From positions 5,482,834-5,546,833 of the forward strand of contig JAQFVV010006270.1 of the NCBI GenBank assembly GCA_028023455.1: a stretch of DNA of 64,000 bases, in the 5' to 3' direction. Below are positions 48,521 to 60,159 of the stretch, piece by piece. Numbering within the stretch: position 1 is the stretch's first letter; every line of letters starts with the position of its first letter. Made by a program: the position numbers and the translations under genes. A model generated the notes under the pieces. It saw only the letters and a program-made list of their open reading frames with translations, was not told where the DNA came from and searched no databases. The stretch comes from Epiperipatus broadwayi (lineage: Eukaryota > Onychophora > Udeonychophora > Euonychophora > Peripatidae).

Positions 48521-48544
48521 TTGTTTATATACATGTGTGTGTTT

Positions 48545-48645
48545 TATTTAGCATAGGAATAGAGTGGTGGACTTTAGAGCTAGGTATGTCCGAATTTAAA
48601 CTCACCCTGTCAATTCCAGTACTGTAATATCTCACGACCTCTCCA
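48545..48645 (+). repeat. Weak tRNA-like SINE relic
   Basis: GAATAGAGTGGTGGACTTTA and TGTCCGAATTTAAACTC loosely resemble A and B boxes. Low confidence. Confidence 0.3.
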
Positions 48646-48771
48646 GTGACTAACCATTCGATTTTTTCCTCCATGTTTCCAAAATAAAAGTTTTTAAAAG
48701 TAATATGTGTTACATGTATGTATGTGTATAATTTACACACAGGCTTAATGTTTTTTTGTTTTTTTTTTCAG

Positions 48772-48884
48772 AATTGTTTATCAATGCTCTTTTTAAACCT
48801 GGTGCTAATATCAATCAAGAACATAAAACAAAGTATTTTTATATTTTGGCCTATGCATGCAGTGTTTATGAAACAAGTAAAAAG
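48772..48884 (+). CDS. NELFCD: NELF-C/D exon
   Basis: 113 bp after a long T tract and CAG. It completes the Glu codon, then LFINALFKPGANINQEHKTK and YFYILAYACSVYETSKK, ending at phase 0 before GTATAT. FKPGA.INQ.HK.KY..ILAYA is one of the most conserved parts of the family. The following intron is over 13 kb. Confidence 0.93.
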
Positions 48885-49393
48885 GTATATTTATTATAAT
48901 TATTGCTGTTTATCTTGTGAAGAATTACTTTTCTTGTTTGTTTGTTTGTTTTTTTATGAAAGGCAACAGGGAAATTATCCAACAGGATTGAATAATTTAT
49001 TAATATTTTTTATTGTTTTTTGAAAACCATTGTTATTTTTACATTTTAATAACTACAATTAGTGATAAATTCAGTTAGAAATTTTCAATATATTTTTAAT
49101 TAAGCAATTTCTTTTTTACCTTAGAAAAGCAACTTGTAACTATTGAAATATTATGACTCAGTTTTGTTATATCTTTGCTACCATATATATACATTATATT
49201 ATTTACGCACATGAAAAATTTATGAAAATCAAAAATAGCTTTTTATTTTATCAATTGAAAATTATTGATTTATATAGTCAAATATAAATAAAATATATTT
49301 ATATTTAAAAGTCTAGTAATTGAATATAACATTTTATCTAAATGATAAAAATGTCATTTAGATAAAATAACATATACACTATTATAAACTTTC
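48885..49393. other. Intron segment, nothing recognised
   Basis: AT-rich. A short inverted TTTATCTAAATGA pair lies at about 49333-49367. Confidence 0.45.
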
Positions 49394-49680
49394 TCGATTA
49401 CCCGGCAACTCCAGCACTGAGTGACCTTGCTCAATTACAGTTCGTTTCACTGTGAGTGATCTTGCAACACAGGAAGCACTATTACTATTTCCAGGCATGT
49501 TTTTCCTGTGGTTCTGATTCGATTTGGCCAAAAGTAGTGGTCACGGTCACTACTTCGGCATCCGACTGACCTCAGCCGGCATAGTTGGCAACTCCCATTG
49601 GAGGTAACCGGGAACTCCAGCACTGAGTGAGTTTTCTGGGTTACAGTTTGTTTCACCGTGAAAGAGCTTGCACATGCTTC
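49394..49680. repeat. GC-richer block flanked by ~70-bp direct repeats
   Basis: A segment with CAACTCCAGCACTGAGTGA, TTACAGTTYGTTTCACYGTG and CTTGCA occurs at 49403-49464 and again at 49611-49672. Between lies a ~135-bp unique block containing GGTCACGGTCACTACTTCGG. Composition is clearly richer in GC than all neighbouring intron DNA. No protein motif; possibly a small tandem-ended mobile element. Confidence 0.55.
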
Positions 49681-50392
49681 TAAGCCAATTTTAGATCTGA
49701 AATATTTTTTTTTATTCAAAATTATTCATATAAATATTGGAAAAGTTTAATAAATAATGTGGTTGAGAAAACTGTAGAAAGGAATAATTTTGATTACCAA
49801 GTCTTTAGTTAGGTAACAGTATTAGATAAAAAAAGATTTCCAGGAATGTCAAGTCTTCAAAAGGCTAATGTTTATGCAGATAATAATTTATTTTACATTT
49901 CTCTATTTTAGCGCCATCTACATAAGCATGAATAATCAACATACATCAGATATTAAACTCCAGATTAATTTTCGGTTATTAGCTTTTATCAATTAAGTCT
50001 GGATCGCAAATATTCATCCTTTGCTCCTTTTTTTTCAAGGTTTTGAATCCAAACCAGTCTATTTATATATATATAATGATATTAGATCTTCAACTATATA
50101 TTTTAATGACCAGATTATACATGGCAAACAATCAAACAAATGGTTTAACATACCTTTGCAAAAGATTAAAGGCACTGACAATTAGATTATAATTAAGTAC
50201 TAAAATATATATAAGACTGTTTCCAAATGTTTAGCATGAATAGTATAATAGAAATAAAAGATGATTTGAATAATATTTGGATTCCAATGTTTCTTACTAA
50301 TAAAGATCAATAGCTGAAAATATTTTGGGGTTCTGTTTTGCGCTACCATATGGCATCATTATTGTTTAATGCTTATACAAATGACTCTAGCC

Positions 50393-50851
50393 CAGGGGTG
50401 GGCAAATAGTGGCCCGAGGGCCACATGCGGCCCGCTAAGAACTTTTATGCAGCCTGCCAAGACAATCATAAAAATCCGCCTAGAACTGAGATTTACTTCC
50501 CATGCGTGACCGAAGATTCATCTCGTATTTTCCATTAGGATGGCCATGTCAATACACATGCGCAGTGTAGATATGATGTGCAGTGCTTTTCCAGTTGATC
50601 TGGTTAATTTCTATTTTGTCTTTGCATTAGCAAACCATGAAACCACCGAAAAAATGTAAAATCGGTGATGAATGTCGTGTGTTTAATGAAGAATGGACAA
50701 ACAAATATTTCTTTGGTAATACAGAGAATAAAGTAGTGTGTTTATTGTGTCATGAAAAAAAGGTGCAGCCCTTCACTTCCACAAAGTGCCCCCCGTTGCG
50801 GCCCTTTGCCAACCTCTGCAACCCCCAAGCCAAAACAATTGCCCACTCCTG
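50393..50851 (+). mobile_element. hAT transposon deletion derivative
   Basis: Starts CAGGGGTGGGCAAATAGTGG and ends AATTGCCCACTCCTG, giving inverted ends CAG(G/A)(G/A)GTGGGCAA. Flanked by CTCTAGCC (50385-50392) and CTCTAGAG (50852-50859), an imperfect 8-bp duplication. Both the ends and the 8-bp duplication are characteristic of Charlie-like hAT elements. About 460 bp remain, so nearly all the transposase is deleted. Confidence 0.85.
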
Positions 50852-50870
50852 CTCTAGAGAAATAATATAA
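50637..50870 (+). pseudogene. hAT transposase N-terminal zinc-finger remnant
   Basis: The frame begins MKPPKKCKIGDECRVFNEEW and continues TNKYFFGNTENKVVCLLCHE. This matches the start of SCAND3/GTF2IRD2-type hAT-derived proteins, whose zinc finger uses the CxxC seen here. After about residue 45 the frame runs into the inverted 3' end of the element and is meaningless (CPPLRPFANLCNPQA). Not a functional gene. Confidence 0.75.
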
Positions 50871-50871
50871 A

Positions 50872-52125
50872 TGGATTACTACTTTTCAATGTAGATTTTG
50901 AATATATGCTATGGAAGGAGCGTTATATATTTGTGATTTGTTTTGGAAGGTATTATTTTTGCCAAAAATTCAAGACATCTGCAGTTAATTTGCAGCTGAA
51001 GTCACTAAAATATAAATTATTGATCTAGTATCAAATCTCTATTGCTGGAGAAGCATGTTGTCTTCACACGATCATAATTGGGTGTAGTATTAAAATGTGG
51101 TTTTACAATTTGCTAATCCTCAATGATGAAGGACAATATTCTGAAATTATGTTGATGATTTGTTTAGTGTTAACTACTTGTGTCCATTAAGCTATTCATG
51201 TTTGAGCTCTGAGCCATTTACGGCCGTAGTAGAATGTCCTTTTCCAGAACTAAATATTTCTGGATTGAAGTTTGAATTGTTATGTTACTTCAGATGCTCA
51301 AATGTTACATCAATTTCCAAACTGTTTACCATTTAATTAATTATTTATTTATTCATGCTTATATGCTTGCTGTTGTATCAGTGAGAATTTTAAATGTGAG
51401 CCGAGAACTACTGTGAATATTTCTTTGTCATTTATTCACTGACAGATCACTTGTACAAAATTTTAGTAAAAATGTTTCAGACTTCTCTCATTTCAGTATC
51501 GTTTTGCAGAATTTATGCAAACTTTACAACTCATCGGGATATAGCTTAAGGACAGTTTACAGCCGTCATAAATGTAAACATTAAATATTTATTATTATGA
51601 TAATCATTAGGTAACTTGTAAAGTATGCAGGATTTTTTTTATTCAAATAAATAAAAATTGATAATTTAAAAAAAATATTTCAAGATCATTCGCAATAAAC
51701 TAGCTCACTTATAGTGAATGCAAGTGGTGGCACCAGGGGCAAATCTTAGAACTAGAATGGCTCAACACTCACTAATGTATAAAAAAGATATAAGATTAAG
51801 CCTGAAGCATTTAATTCATCCAGCTTTCATAATATGAAAGAGAACTAGCCATAGCTGTGATACGAGTGCTGTTAAAGTTATGTGCGAAGAGAGAAATGAT
51901 CACAAATGTAAAATAAAAGAGGCATGGTTCATTGCACAAAGTGAATATGTAAATGGAACAAAAAACTAATTAATAGCATTCAAATCAACAAAAAATTAAT
52001 ATTCTCAGCAGACTGACTATGATTTATGACATGAAAGCATCGAAAGTATATTCAGTGCAATAAATATTAAATTTTATATTTCAACTCTGTATGAGTATTT
52101 TTTTTCCACATAAATGAGAGAATTT
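50872..52125. other. Intron segment, nothing firm recognised
   Basis: A weak trace near 51880-51965 reads KVMCEERND..KIKEAWFI and could be an old Penelope endonuclease tail, but this is not firm. Confidence 0.35.
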
Positions 52126-52126
52126 A

Positions 52127-52226
52127 TGATTACTCTGTCTTGCACTGAGTGGCACTACTGTATGGAGAGTTTTGCATGTTTTAGTAACAGTTATGAGCAA
52201 GCATAAGAAATGGTGATCATGTGATG
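52127..52226 (+). mobile_element. Family A, 5'-truncated copy
   Basis: Begins at TGATTACTCTG and runs through GTGGCACTACTGTATGGAGA and the tail to GGTGATCATGTGATG. Flanking AAATGAGAGAATTTA and AAATAAGAGAATAGTTA resemble a target duplication. 5' truncation with an intact 3' tail is the signature of reverse-transcribed insertion. Confidence 0.7.
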
Positions 52227-52559
52227 AAATAAGAGAATAGTTAATTATGATGATATTTGCCTCCATAATTTTCAAAAGGCATTGCAATAATACATTTTGC
52301 TTTTGTGGGAAAAGAATCGCAAATAAAGAATTCATTGCTATAGAGCTATCATGTTTTTAACATTTTCCAAAATTTGAAGACTTTCATTTGATTAACAGAT
52401 TAGAGCATACAGAAGTATACATTAAGAAGATTCGTTGTGGAATAGTCTGAGGACTTGCATTATATGATACCTAATGTAAGGACCTGAGATGTTAGAAAAA
52501 TCGTTCAAAATTTACGCAGACATTTAATACATAGAAAGACACCAATCTTAGATATTGTT

Positions 52560-53330
52560 TTACAGAAAGAATGAAAAAGCTTTGGAAAGTGGTGAAGTTT
52601 TTATAGCTGTTTTAAAAGAATCCCAAAGCCTTAAATAATAATGAACCAGATGAATAGAAGAGTGCAATAGTAATATTAAGAATGATGAAAATGAAATATA
52701 TTAGGAATTACAGACTATTATATATAAGATGTTTACTAAGATCATTACAATTCATCTACAGAGAATTTTGAATTTAAGCCAATCAAAAGGTCAAGCTTGA
52801 TTGAAAAGTGGAGTAGATCACATTTTAGGGTTAAGGAAATTATAAAGAGGACCACTGATGAGAAATTATTTTGTATCAGATTTATAGATTTATTTATTTA
52901 TTTTTTAAATACATTTGTTTCCATAACCTTACAAGTATAATTAAGGTTTGGAACCATCATGGTGTAAGTACGAGTATTGTTGAATTCTCCAGGCTGTTTA
53001 TAAAAATGTAACATCATCATGTTAACACCAAGAAGGCTAACGTTTGTGTGGGTGTAATGCAGAATGGTTTCATTTCTTCAAAGGTTTTTATAGTTGTTTT
53101 AGGGGAGGCGTTTAGAAGGTTAAATGAGAAGCAAAGATAATAAAAATACGTGATTATCTATGCCATTAGATTTTGTAGAAGATATGGCTACTTTCACAAA
53201 TAATACTTCAGAAGTCAACAATAATACCCTGATAAAATTATTGATAGCTACAATGGGAGGCTCTTCCCATCAGGAAAAAAATGCAATTTATTTTCCACTT
53301 GAGCCTGATTTCTCAGATGTTTTTGAATGA
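52560..53330 (+). pseudogene. RTE-type LINE reverse transcriptase, heavily decayed
   Basis: Around 52700-52870 the translation keeps NYRLLYIRCLLRSLQFIYRE- and QSKGQA-like positions of the RT N-terminal region; around 52960-53140 it keeps HHGVSTSIVE..RLFIKM and GVMQNGFISSKVFIVVLGEA, aligned with GVRQGDFISPKLFTAVLQEV of the 57-kb copy. An AT-rich interruption lies near 52890. Many stops and frameshifts. Confidence 0.6.
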
Positions 53331-53595
53331 TTTGCTTGAGGAAAACATTGTAAAGATTGTAAATTAACATTATAATTATTTAGAACACGTGTTTAAAATT
53401 TAAGTGTGCATAAAGTGGGTAGTAAAAAAATATGTTTAATACTTAAATAAAGTTATATGTCAAGAATATTTGAAAATTACTATTTTCATACTTGATTAAA
53501 ATTTGGCTTGTAAATTACTTAGTTTACATCATTTGGAAAAAAAATGACAATTATTACTTATGGTAATATGAAGTTTTTTAAATTCTTACCAACGG

Positions 53596-53700
53596 GAGAG
53601 TGTGCAGAGATTTATAATATTTAAGAAATGATGCATTATCAGAGATTGACTTCCATTTGAATAATTTCAAAGTTTTCAGCGCTTTATAGTAATAGAAATG
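53596..53700 (+). repeat. Fragment of the 1.06-kb TIR family
   Basis: TTTATAATATTTAAGAAATG, ATGCATTATCAGAGATTGAC and TTTCAGCGCTTTATAGTAAT match parts of the inner region of 34641-35702 (near 35550-35600 and 35440-35460). Confidence 0.55.
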
Positions 53701-55229
53701 TAATATGGAATATTGATCATAGATGTAAACTGGCAGAATGGTTTTGGTAAAAATAATTCAATATTAAATGAAAGTATATTTAATCATAAGCACTTGAAAA
53801 AAAAAAAGAATAAATGTATTCTACTAATGCTTATTTATAGAAATGATATTTGAAACTTAATAAAAGAGCAATATTGAGATTATGGACTATATATCCCTAA
53901 TATTTAGAAATATATTTATATATATTACATTAACAAGGAGGGATCAAAAGTGTGGTACGCCAATACGTGGACAAAATAATAATGATGATACCACTGAGAA
54001 ATTTAGAAGACTAAAATAAAACTAGGTTGATCATAATAACTTTCAAATTACATTCCCAGAGATTTCAAGATACTCTGAAAAAAAAAGTACATTTAAGATA
54101 GATTAATGGGATAAAAAAGTGCTCTGGAATGGTGTGCAGAATTTGTAAATGAGGAAGATTGGAATAAACTTTGAGAGAGCCTTGCCCCGTGGTAGATTAC
54201 TAATTATCGAAAACATCTTGCAACTGAAGTTAAAAAAAAATATGGCTACAATACATATTTTACTACATAGTCACTGGTAGATTTTCATTTCTGTTAAAAG
54301 GTTGTTCTACTTGCGTCAGATACAGTCGGGGAGATTATTTGTTATTACTTTAATTTGCAATTATCCAAATTTGGACAAAGGTCTTTACGAGAAAGTAGCA
54401 AAGAAGCCATATGGAATAAAATGACTGCAGAAGATTGAGACTCAAAAAAGTATAGCCACCTGAAGATATAGTTAGTTGACATAGTCATTCTAAATACTCC
54501 ATATTTTCTTAACAATTGGTGACAAGAAATTATGCGCTAAAATATGTCAACTAAATATCCACAAATCTTACTATTTCCAACCTTTTCATGTTGTTACACC
54601 ACTAACAGATGATTTTAAATCTGCAATTCATTGTGTGTCTTATGAAAAATGTTCTGACATTTCGAAAAAAAAAAAAAATCAATTTGAAATAGATGAACAT
54701 TTAACAATGACTGTAATCAGGTAATTGCATTGTCTCAGAAATCATAGAAAGATTCAGCTTATGATTCATCAGAAGCTCATCTGAAATACAATTGTGGAAA
54801 GACATCAAGATGAAATCTGAAGGAAGTTTTCTTTGTAAATGAAGAATCTTAAGTAGTCATGGCTGTAAAAAGAAGTTTGCTATTAACTGGAAGAAGACCC
54901 TTTGATTCTTCATTGAGGCCTTGAAGGAAGTGAGCAGGGCAAATTTCTTATGTACTCTCTATATATTTTTGTCATTGCAGTTATTAGTATATGATTATTC
55001 ATATAGTATTTGAATATGGCCAGGCTGCTCAACCAACACACATTATCCAGCATTATTTTATTGGCTTTTTACCTCTTGAGTTTAAGATCAAGAATACCAT
55101 AGTCTTTCTTCTCAGTTGCCTGATAACTCTTGTTAAAAATATCAGTTGAGTTTTCTTGAAAGCAGAATGAATGTGTATGTGAATGAAAAAAAAAAATTTT
55201 CTAAAAGATATTTACAATCATGACAGACA
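53701..55229. other. Intron segment, nothing recognised
   Basis: AT-rich with no named motif, apart from purine-rich runs. Confidence 0.4.
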
Positions 55230-57122
55230 AAAATAAATCATGGCCCTTATTCCCAGGAGTCAAGGCAGCGGTTGGTGGCTAAAGGTGAAGGGTATTAAAA
55301 ATCCCCTGATTGTGGACCCAGACTGCCATTTGATGACGATCTTTTATTTAGGTATTTACAACTGCAGATCACTTTCAATGTGAAGGAAATTTTCAAAAAT
55401 TGTCTGATATTAAAAGGGAGATTGTTGGACTTTGTGAAGTTAGAAGAAAAAATGAAAAGACAATTGATTTAAAAAGTGAAAGGTAGTATATTACAAAGGC
55501 ACAAATATTGGAAGCACAAGTGTAGTAAGATTCATTATAAATAAAAAGTGGAAAAACAAATTGTGGAGATTGATAATGTATAAGACAGGGTGGCAAAATT
55601 CATTATTGAACTTAATAGAAGATAGCAAATGTAGTTAATTCGTGTTTAAGCATCAACAAGTTCACATTATAATGGAGAAGTAGATTTTTATATAGATGTA
55701 CAAAAGACTTTTGATCAGACCAAACAACATTTTAAAATTGTCATGGTTTCATGCTAGAATTGACAACCAATTTAAAGATAAAAGTGCTATAGGTAAATTT
55801 AGTTATGGTATTAGAAATGAGAGCGGATACAGAGTTATGAAGTTCACAGAAAAAGAAATTACTTTATGTAATGGGTTGTTTTTTTTTAAGAAAAATCCTA
55901 AATATAAATGGATTTGGAAACATCCAAATAAAGATCCTACAGAATTTGATTACATTTTAACTAACAGAAAATATATATTTCAAGATTATAATGTTCTTAA
56001 TAAATTCAATATAGGTTGTGATTATTGATTAGTGACATATAAAATAAGAGATAATGTTAAAATTAGAGAAACAAAAATTAAGAAAATCAGTAGAGTTGAT
56101 ATTCCTAACCTTTAGAAATATTCTATGGAATTTAAATTAGAACTTGGAAGTTATTTTAAAATATTAAGAAACTTTGAAGATAGTTTAGATTTGAACAAAA
56201 TCGATAGGAAGATAAATTATATACTATTAAGAACTTCAAGAAAAAAACAGCTGACCAGTAAAATTTAAACTGAGACAACAATTTGTGAAGGAAAGAAAAA
56301 ATATGAAAATTTATAAGAATGATCCATTAAGAATGGTTGAATATCTAGAAATTTGTAAAATGTTATGAATAAGAGTTAATAACGTAGAATAAAATGCAAA
56401 TGTGAATTAGCAAGGAAAACTATAGAAGAGAATAAAAGTATCAAAACTGTAAAACAACATCTTGATATTGGTAGGAAAATTATTTCTGCAATAAGAAAAA
56501 AGAATGGATCTAGTACTAAAAAGAAAGATGGCGTCCTGAACTACACGGAAAAGTTCTATAAAGAATTATATAGCAATAAAAAGTACCTGACACAATCACT
56601 ACATATTTTAAATTGCCCAGGATTTTAAATGAAGAAGTGAGACATACAATTAAAATTATGAAAAAGGGGAAAGTTCTATATAATGATGGATTATAAGCAA
56701 TATCTTAAAAGAAGCAGATGAAGGAATAGAAAAATTGTTGCCAGTTATGTATCAAATGTCTAGACGATAAAGATGTACCAATTGATTGTAAGAATGCTGT
56801 AATAATATTAATATTTTATATTGATAAAGAAGATGTTAAAAATTAAAGACTTATCAATCTTTTATCATTTCTATACAAAATTTTTATCAAAGATAATTTT
56901 AACTCGTCTACAGCAAACCTTGGATTTTAACCGCCAAAAGAACAAGCTGGAATTAAAAGAGTTTTTACACAATGAATCACATCAAATATTGAAAGAAATT
57001 ATAGAAAGGATGTGTTGCATTTATGCTTTGGATTTGTAGATTATGAAAAGACTTTTGATTCTATGAGCATTTCTTCAGTGATTAGAGCATCAGATCATCA
57101 AGATATAGACCCAGAATATTGT
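55230..57122 (+). pseudogene. RTE-type LINE, 5' half (endonuclease and start of RT)
   Basis: Near 55352 begins TYNCRSLS, the N-terminal AP-endonuclease motif. Then DRVAKFIIELN near 55590-55620, SSHYNGEVD, and the frame 55696-56028 with SWFHARID (the GDFNAKI position), IRNESG, DYILTNRKY and a final GCDY equal to the GSDHR motif with His lost. After an acidic and lysine-rich linker, the RT begins near 56830 and reads LCFGFVDYEKTFDSM at about 57025-57065. It stops at DPEYCY, where an opposite-strand LINE begins. Multiple stops. Confidence 0.8.
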
Positions 57123-58510
57123 TATATCATTATCATCATCAACCATTATCAATCCACTGCAGGCTGAAGGTCTCTCCAAGTTCAATCCATCTTCTCCGAT
57201 CTTTAGCTTCTCTTCTCCACATCACCCCTGCACACTTTCTCATCTCATCCATCCATCTCACGTGGTCTCTTTCTGGGTCATTTACACTCTCTTGGAATCC
57301 AGTTTAAGACTTCAATTGTCCATCTATTATCATCTCTTCTAGCAATATGTCAGGTCAGTAACACCTGTTTGTTCTCTTACCCATACATTGCGTTTTCGAT
57401 ATCTTACTTGATACTCCCAGAATGCATCTCTCCATACTTCTTTGAGTGGTCTGGAGTCTCTGTATTGCTCTTCTATTAAGTGTCCAAGTCTCAGATCCAT
57501 AACTAAGAACTGGCAAAACACATTTGTTAAAAACCTTCCTTTTCAAACACATAGGCATATTTCCTTTTAGTATCAAGTTATTTCTACCAAAAGCATTCCA
57601 ATCAAGTTTAATTCTATGATTAATTTCCTCCATTATGTTTCCATCTGTATTAATAATCTGACCTAGGTATTTATAACTGTTAACTTCTTCTAATTCTTCA
57701 TAATCAATCTTTATTTTCATATTTTGAGCAAATCGATTAAACATTACTTTAGTCTTTTTAACATTTATCTTTAGTCCTACTTTTCTACTTTCATCTGCTA
57801 ACTCCTGCAACATTTCCTGCAGCTCTGAAGCATTATTTGCAAAAACAACTACATCATCTGCAAAATCTAAATGACTTAAATACTCTCCATTTACTTTCAT
57901 TCCTTTAGTTTCCCATTTTAATCCACAAAATACTTCTTGCAGCACTGCTGTAAAAAGTTTTGGAGATATGAAGTCACCTTGTCTTACACCCTTCTCAATG
58001 TTGACTTTCCCAGTATCATTATGTAATCTAATTGTTGCTGTTGCATTTTTATAAATATTCTTTAAAATATGACAATATCCTGGATCTATACCTTGATGAT
58101 CCATTGCTTTAATTACTGAAGAAATGTTTATAGAATCAAATGCCTTTTCATAATCTACAAATCCAAAACATAATGGCAACTCATATTCATTTGTCCTTTC
58201 TATAACTTCTCTCAATACCTGGATATGATCTACTGTACTAAAACCACTTTTAAATCCAGCTTGTTCAATGTTCTCTGTAGACGAGTTGTAATTATCTTGG
58301 TAAAAATTTTGTATAAAACTGATAAAAGGCTGATAGGTCTATAATTTCTAATATCTTCTTTATCACCTTTTTTAAATATTAATATTACTACTGCATTCTT
58401 ACATCTTTATCATTTAGACATTTGGTATATAACTTTGCTAAAAAAAATCTATTTCTTCATCTGCTTCTTTTAATATATCAATTATAATTCCGTCATTACC
58501 TGGATGTGAT
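57123..58510 (-). mobile_element. RTE-type LINE inserted in antisense, 5' truncated
   Basis: Minus-strand element whose 3' end is at the left, with a terminal (TGA)n-like tail at 57123-57140. It holds a 286-codon frame (58215-57355) with CFGFVDYEKAFDS, GVRQGDFISPKLFTAVLQEV, LSHLDFADDVVVFANN (catalytic FADD intact), KVGLKINVKKTKVMFN and YKYLGQII, then VLSYGSETWTL. Upstream on the minus strand PGNDGIIIDILKEADEEI begins near 58505, where the copy is truncated. One frame covers most of the RT, so it is younger than its neighbours. It sits inside the + copy. Confidence 0.85.
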
Positions 58511-58519
58511 GATTCTATA

Positions 58520-59290
58520 TCTCCACAACTTTTTACAGCAGTTTTGCAAGAAGTATTTTGTGGATTAAAATGGGAAGCTAAGGGAGTAAAGATAATTTAA
58601 ACCATCTAGATTTTTCAGAAGGTGTAATTGTTTTTGCAAATAGTATTTGCTGAAGGAAGTGTTACAAGAATTATCAATTGAAAACAAGTAAATAGGATTA
58701 CAGATAAATGCTAAAAAGTTAATAACTACAAATATTTTGGCCAGATTATTACTACATATGGAAGCATAATGGATTAAATTACTCGGAGAATTAAACTTGG
58801 ATGGATTGCTTTTGGTACAAAAAACTAAATATGCCCATTTTATTTGAAAAGGAAGGTTTTGAATAAATGTATTTTATCAATTCTTACTTTATGAATCTGA
58901 GGCTTGGATATTTAACAGAAGAACAATACAGAGATTTCAGCCACTCAATGAAGTGTGGAGCGATATATATTAGGAGTAGTAAGAAAGGATTGAAAATGAA
59001 ATAGATGGATGAAAAAACAAACATGTTACTGGCATCATCGTTGAAACAATTAAGAGACTGAAATGGAGTTGGGCTGGACATACTGTTAGAAGAACTGATA
59101 AGAGATGGTCAGTTGAAATCTTAAACTGGATTCCAAGAGATTGTAAAAGATCTGAAAAGAGACCACATGTGAGATGGATGGATGAAATAAGGAAGAATGC
59201 TGATATGATGTTGAAAAGAGAAGCTAGAGTGTTGAGAAACTGGATTAAACTTGGAAAGACCTTGCAGTTGATCAATAATCATTGAAAATG
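58520..59290 (+). pseudogene. RTE-type LINE, 3' half of the interrupted + copy
   Basis: Resumes with SPQLFTAVLQEVFCGLKWEA at about 58522-58580 and passes KYFGQII-like and ESEAWIFNR segments. It ends IKRLKWSWAGHTVRRTDKRW and RPHVRWMDEIRKNADMMLKR near 59045-59215, and WIKLGKTLQL near 59245. It continues the 55.2-57.1-kb copy with about 100 bp missing at the insertion point. Confidence 0.8.
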
Positions 59291-59933
59291 ATGATTTATG
59301 AAATAATTATAAGAGAATTATTGAACAATATCCTATATTATTGAAACAGTATAATATTTTTGTGTTTATAATTTATATGGATGAATTTCTACAGATTTAA
59401 TGTAAGACATAGTAATTTATGCTCCATTCATTTTTTTCATTGAATTTTTTCAGCCTAATCCCTGTAACTTCAACAATTAAATGAATAGCATATTATTATC
59501 TCACACAATGAACATATGCTGTCTTTAAATGTCCTTTTCTGTACCTGGTATGTTAATTGTCGTTTACGTTATAATTTTTGTTGTTGTTCACATTTAACTT
59601 ACATTAACAAGTAAACAATAATTAGTCAATTTTTAATCAGGCAAAAGAATAGAACACTTGAAAAATTCGGTGACTGCATTTTGGTTTATAATTAATTGGT
59701 ATTTAGCTGAAGTGTTTTTTATAGCTCTAATTTATTTTAAGGTTGTTTTTTTTTTTTTTTTGATAAATGTAATTGCTATGAAATTGACCAGAGTATCATT
59801 GTTGTGTATGTATCAATGTTTCATGACCATCTAAATCATTTGGTTGTAAAGTCTTATGATTAAATAATGTTTCATATCATGGTTTATTAATCAATTAATG
59901 TAGGATCATATAATGGGTTGCAAGAATAATTTT
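59291..59933. other. Intron segment, nothing recognised
   Basis: AT-rich with a T run at 59747-59762. No other feature seen. Confidence 0.45.
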
Positions 59934-59950
59934 AAAAGTATGCCTTTTAT

Positions 59951-60045
59951 GTCAAGTGTTGGTGGCCTAGCGGTTAGCATAATTGCCTTCCAAACAGTTG
60001 GCCTGTGTTCGCTTCCTGGTCAACGCATTTGACATATGAACAAAA
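59951..60045 (+). mobile_element. tRNA-Leu-like SINE with exact 17-bp target duplication
   Basis: Flanked by AAAAGTATGCCTTTTAT at 59934-59950 and 60046-60062, exact over 17 bp. The body runs GTCAAGTGTTG-GTGGCCTAGCGGTTAGCAT ... GTGTTCGCTTCC ... CAACGCATTTGACATATGAAC and an A run. The ends GTCAA..GTGTTG and CAACGC..TTGAC pair beyond the usual acceptor stem. This is the clearest evidence that the family moves by target-primed reverse transcription. Confidence 0.9.
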
Positions 60046-60159
60046 AAAAGTATGCCTTTTATAGATTTTGAGCCTCATTCCACATCTGCTAATTCTTATC
60101 CATCCTGTAATCAAATGTCAAAATAGTGTACAATGCAACCAAAGCAATTTTTAATAATA

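Noticed and set aside
51860-51980. Penelope endonuclease tail
   Set aside because: A single KIKEAWFI-like string is too little to call.
58884-59275. Two minus-strand frames of 65 and 101 codons
   Set aside because: Shadows of the + strand RTE C-terminal region, which carries the recognisable WSWAGH motif.
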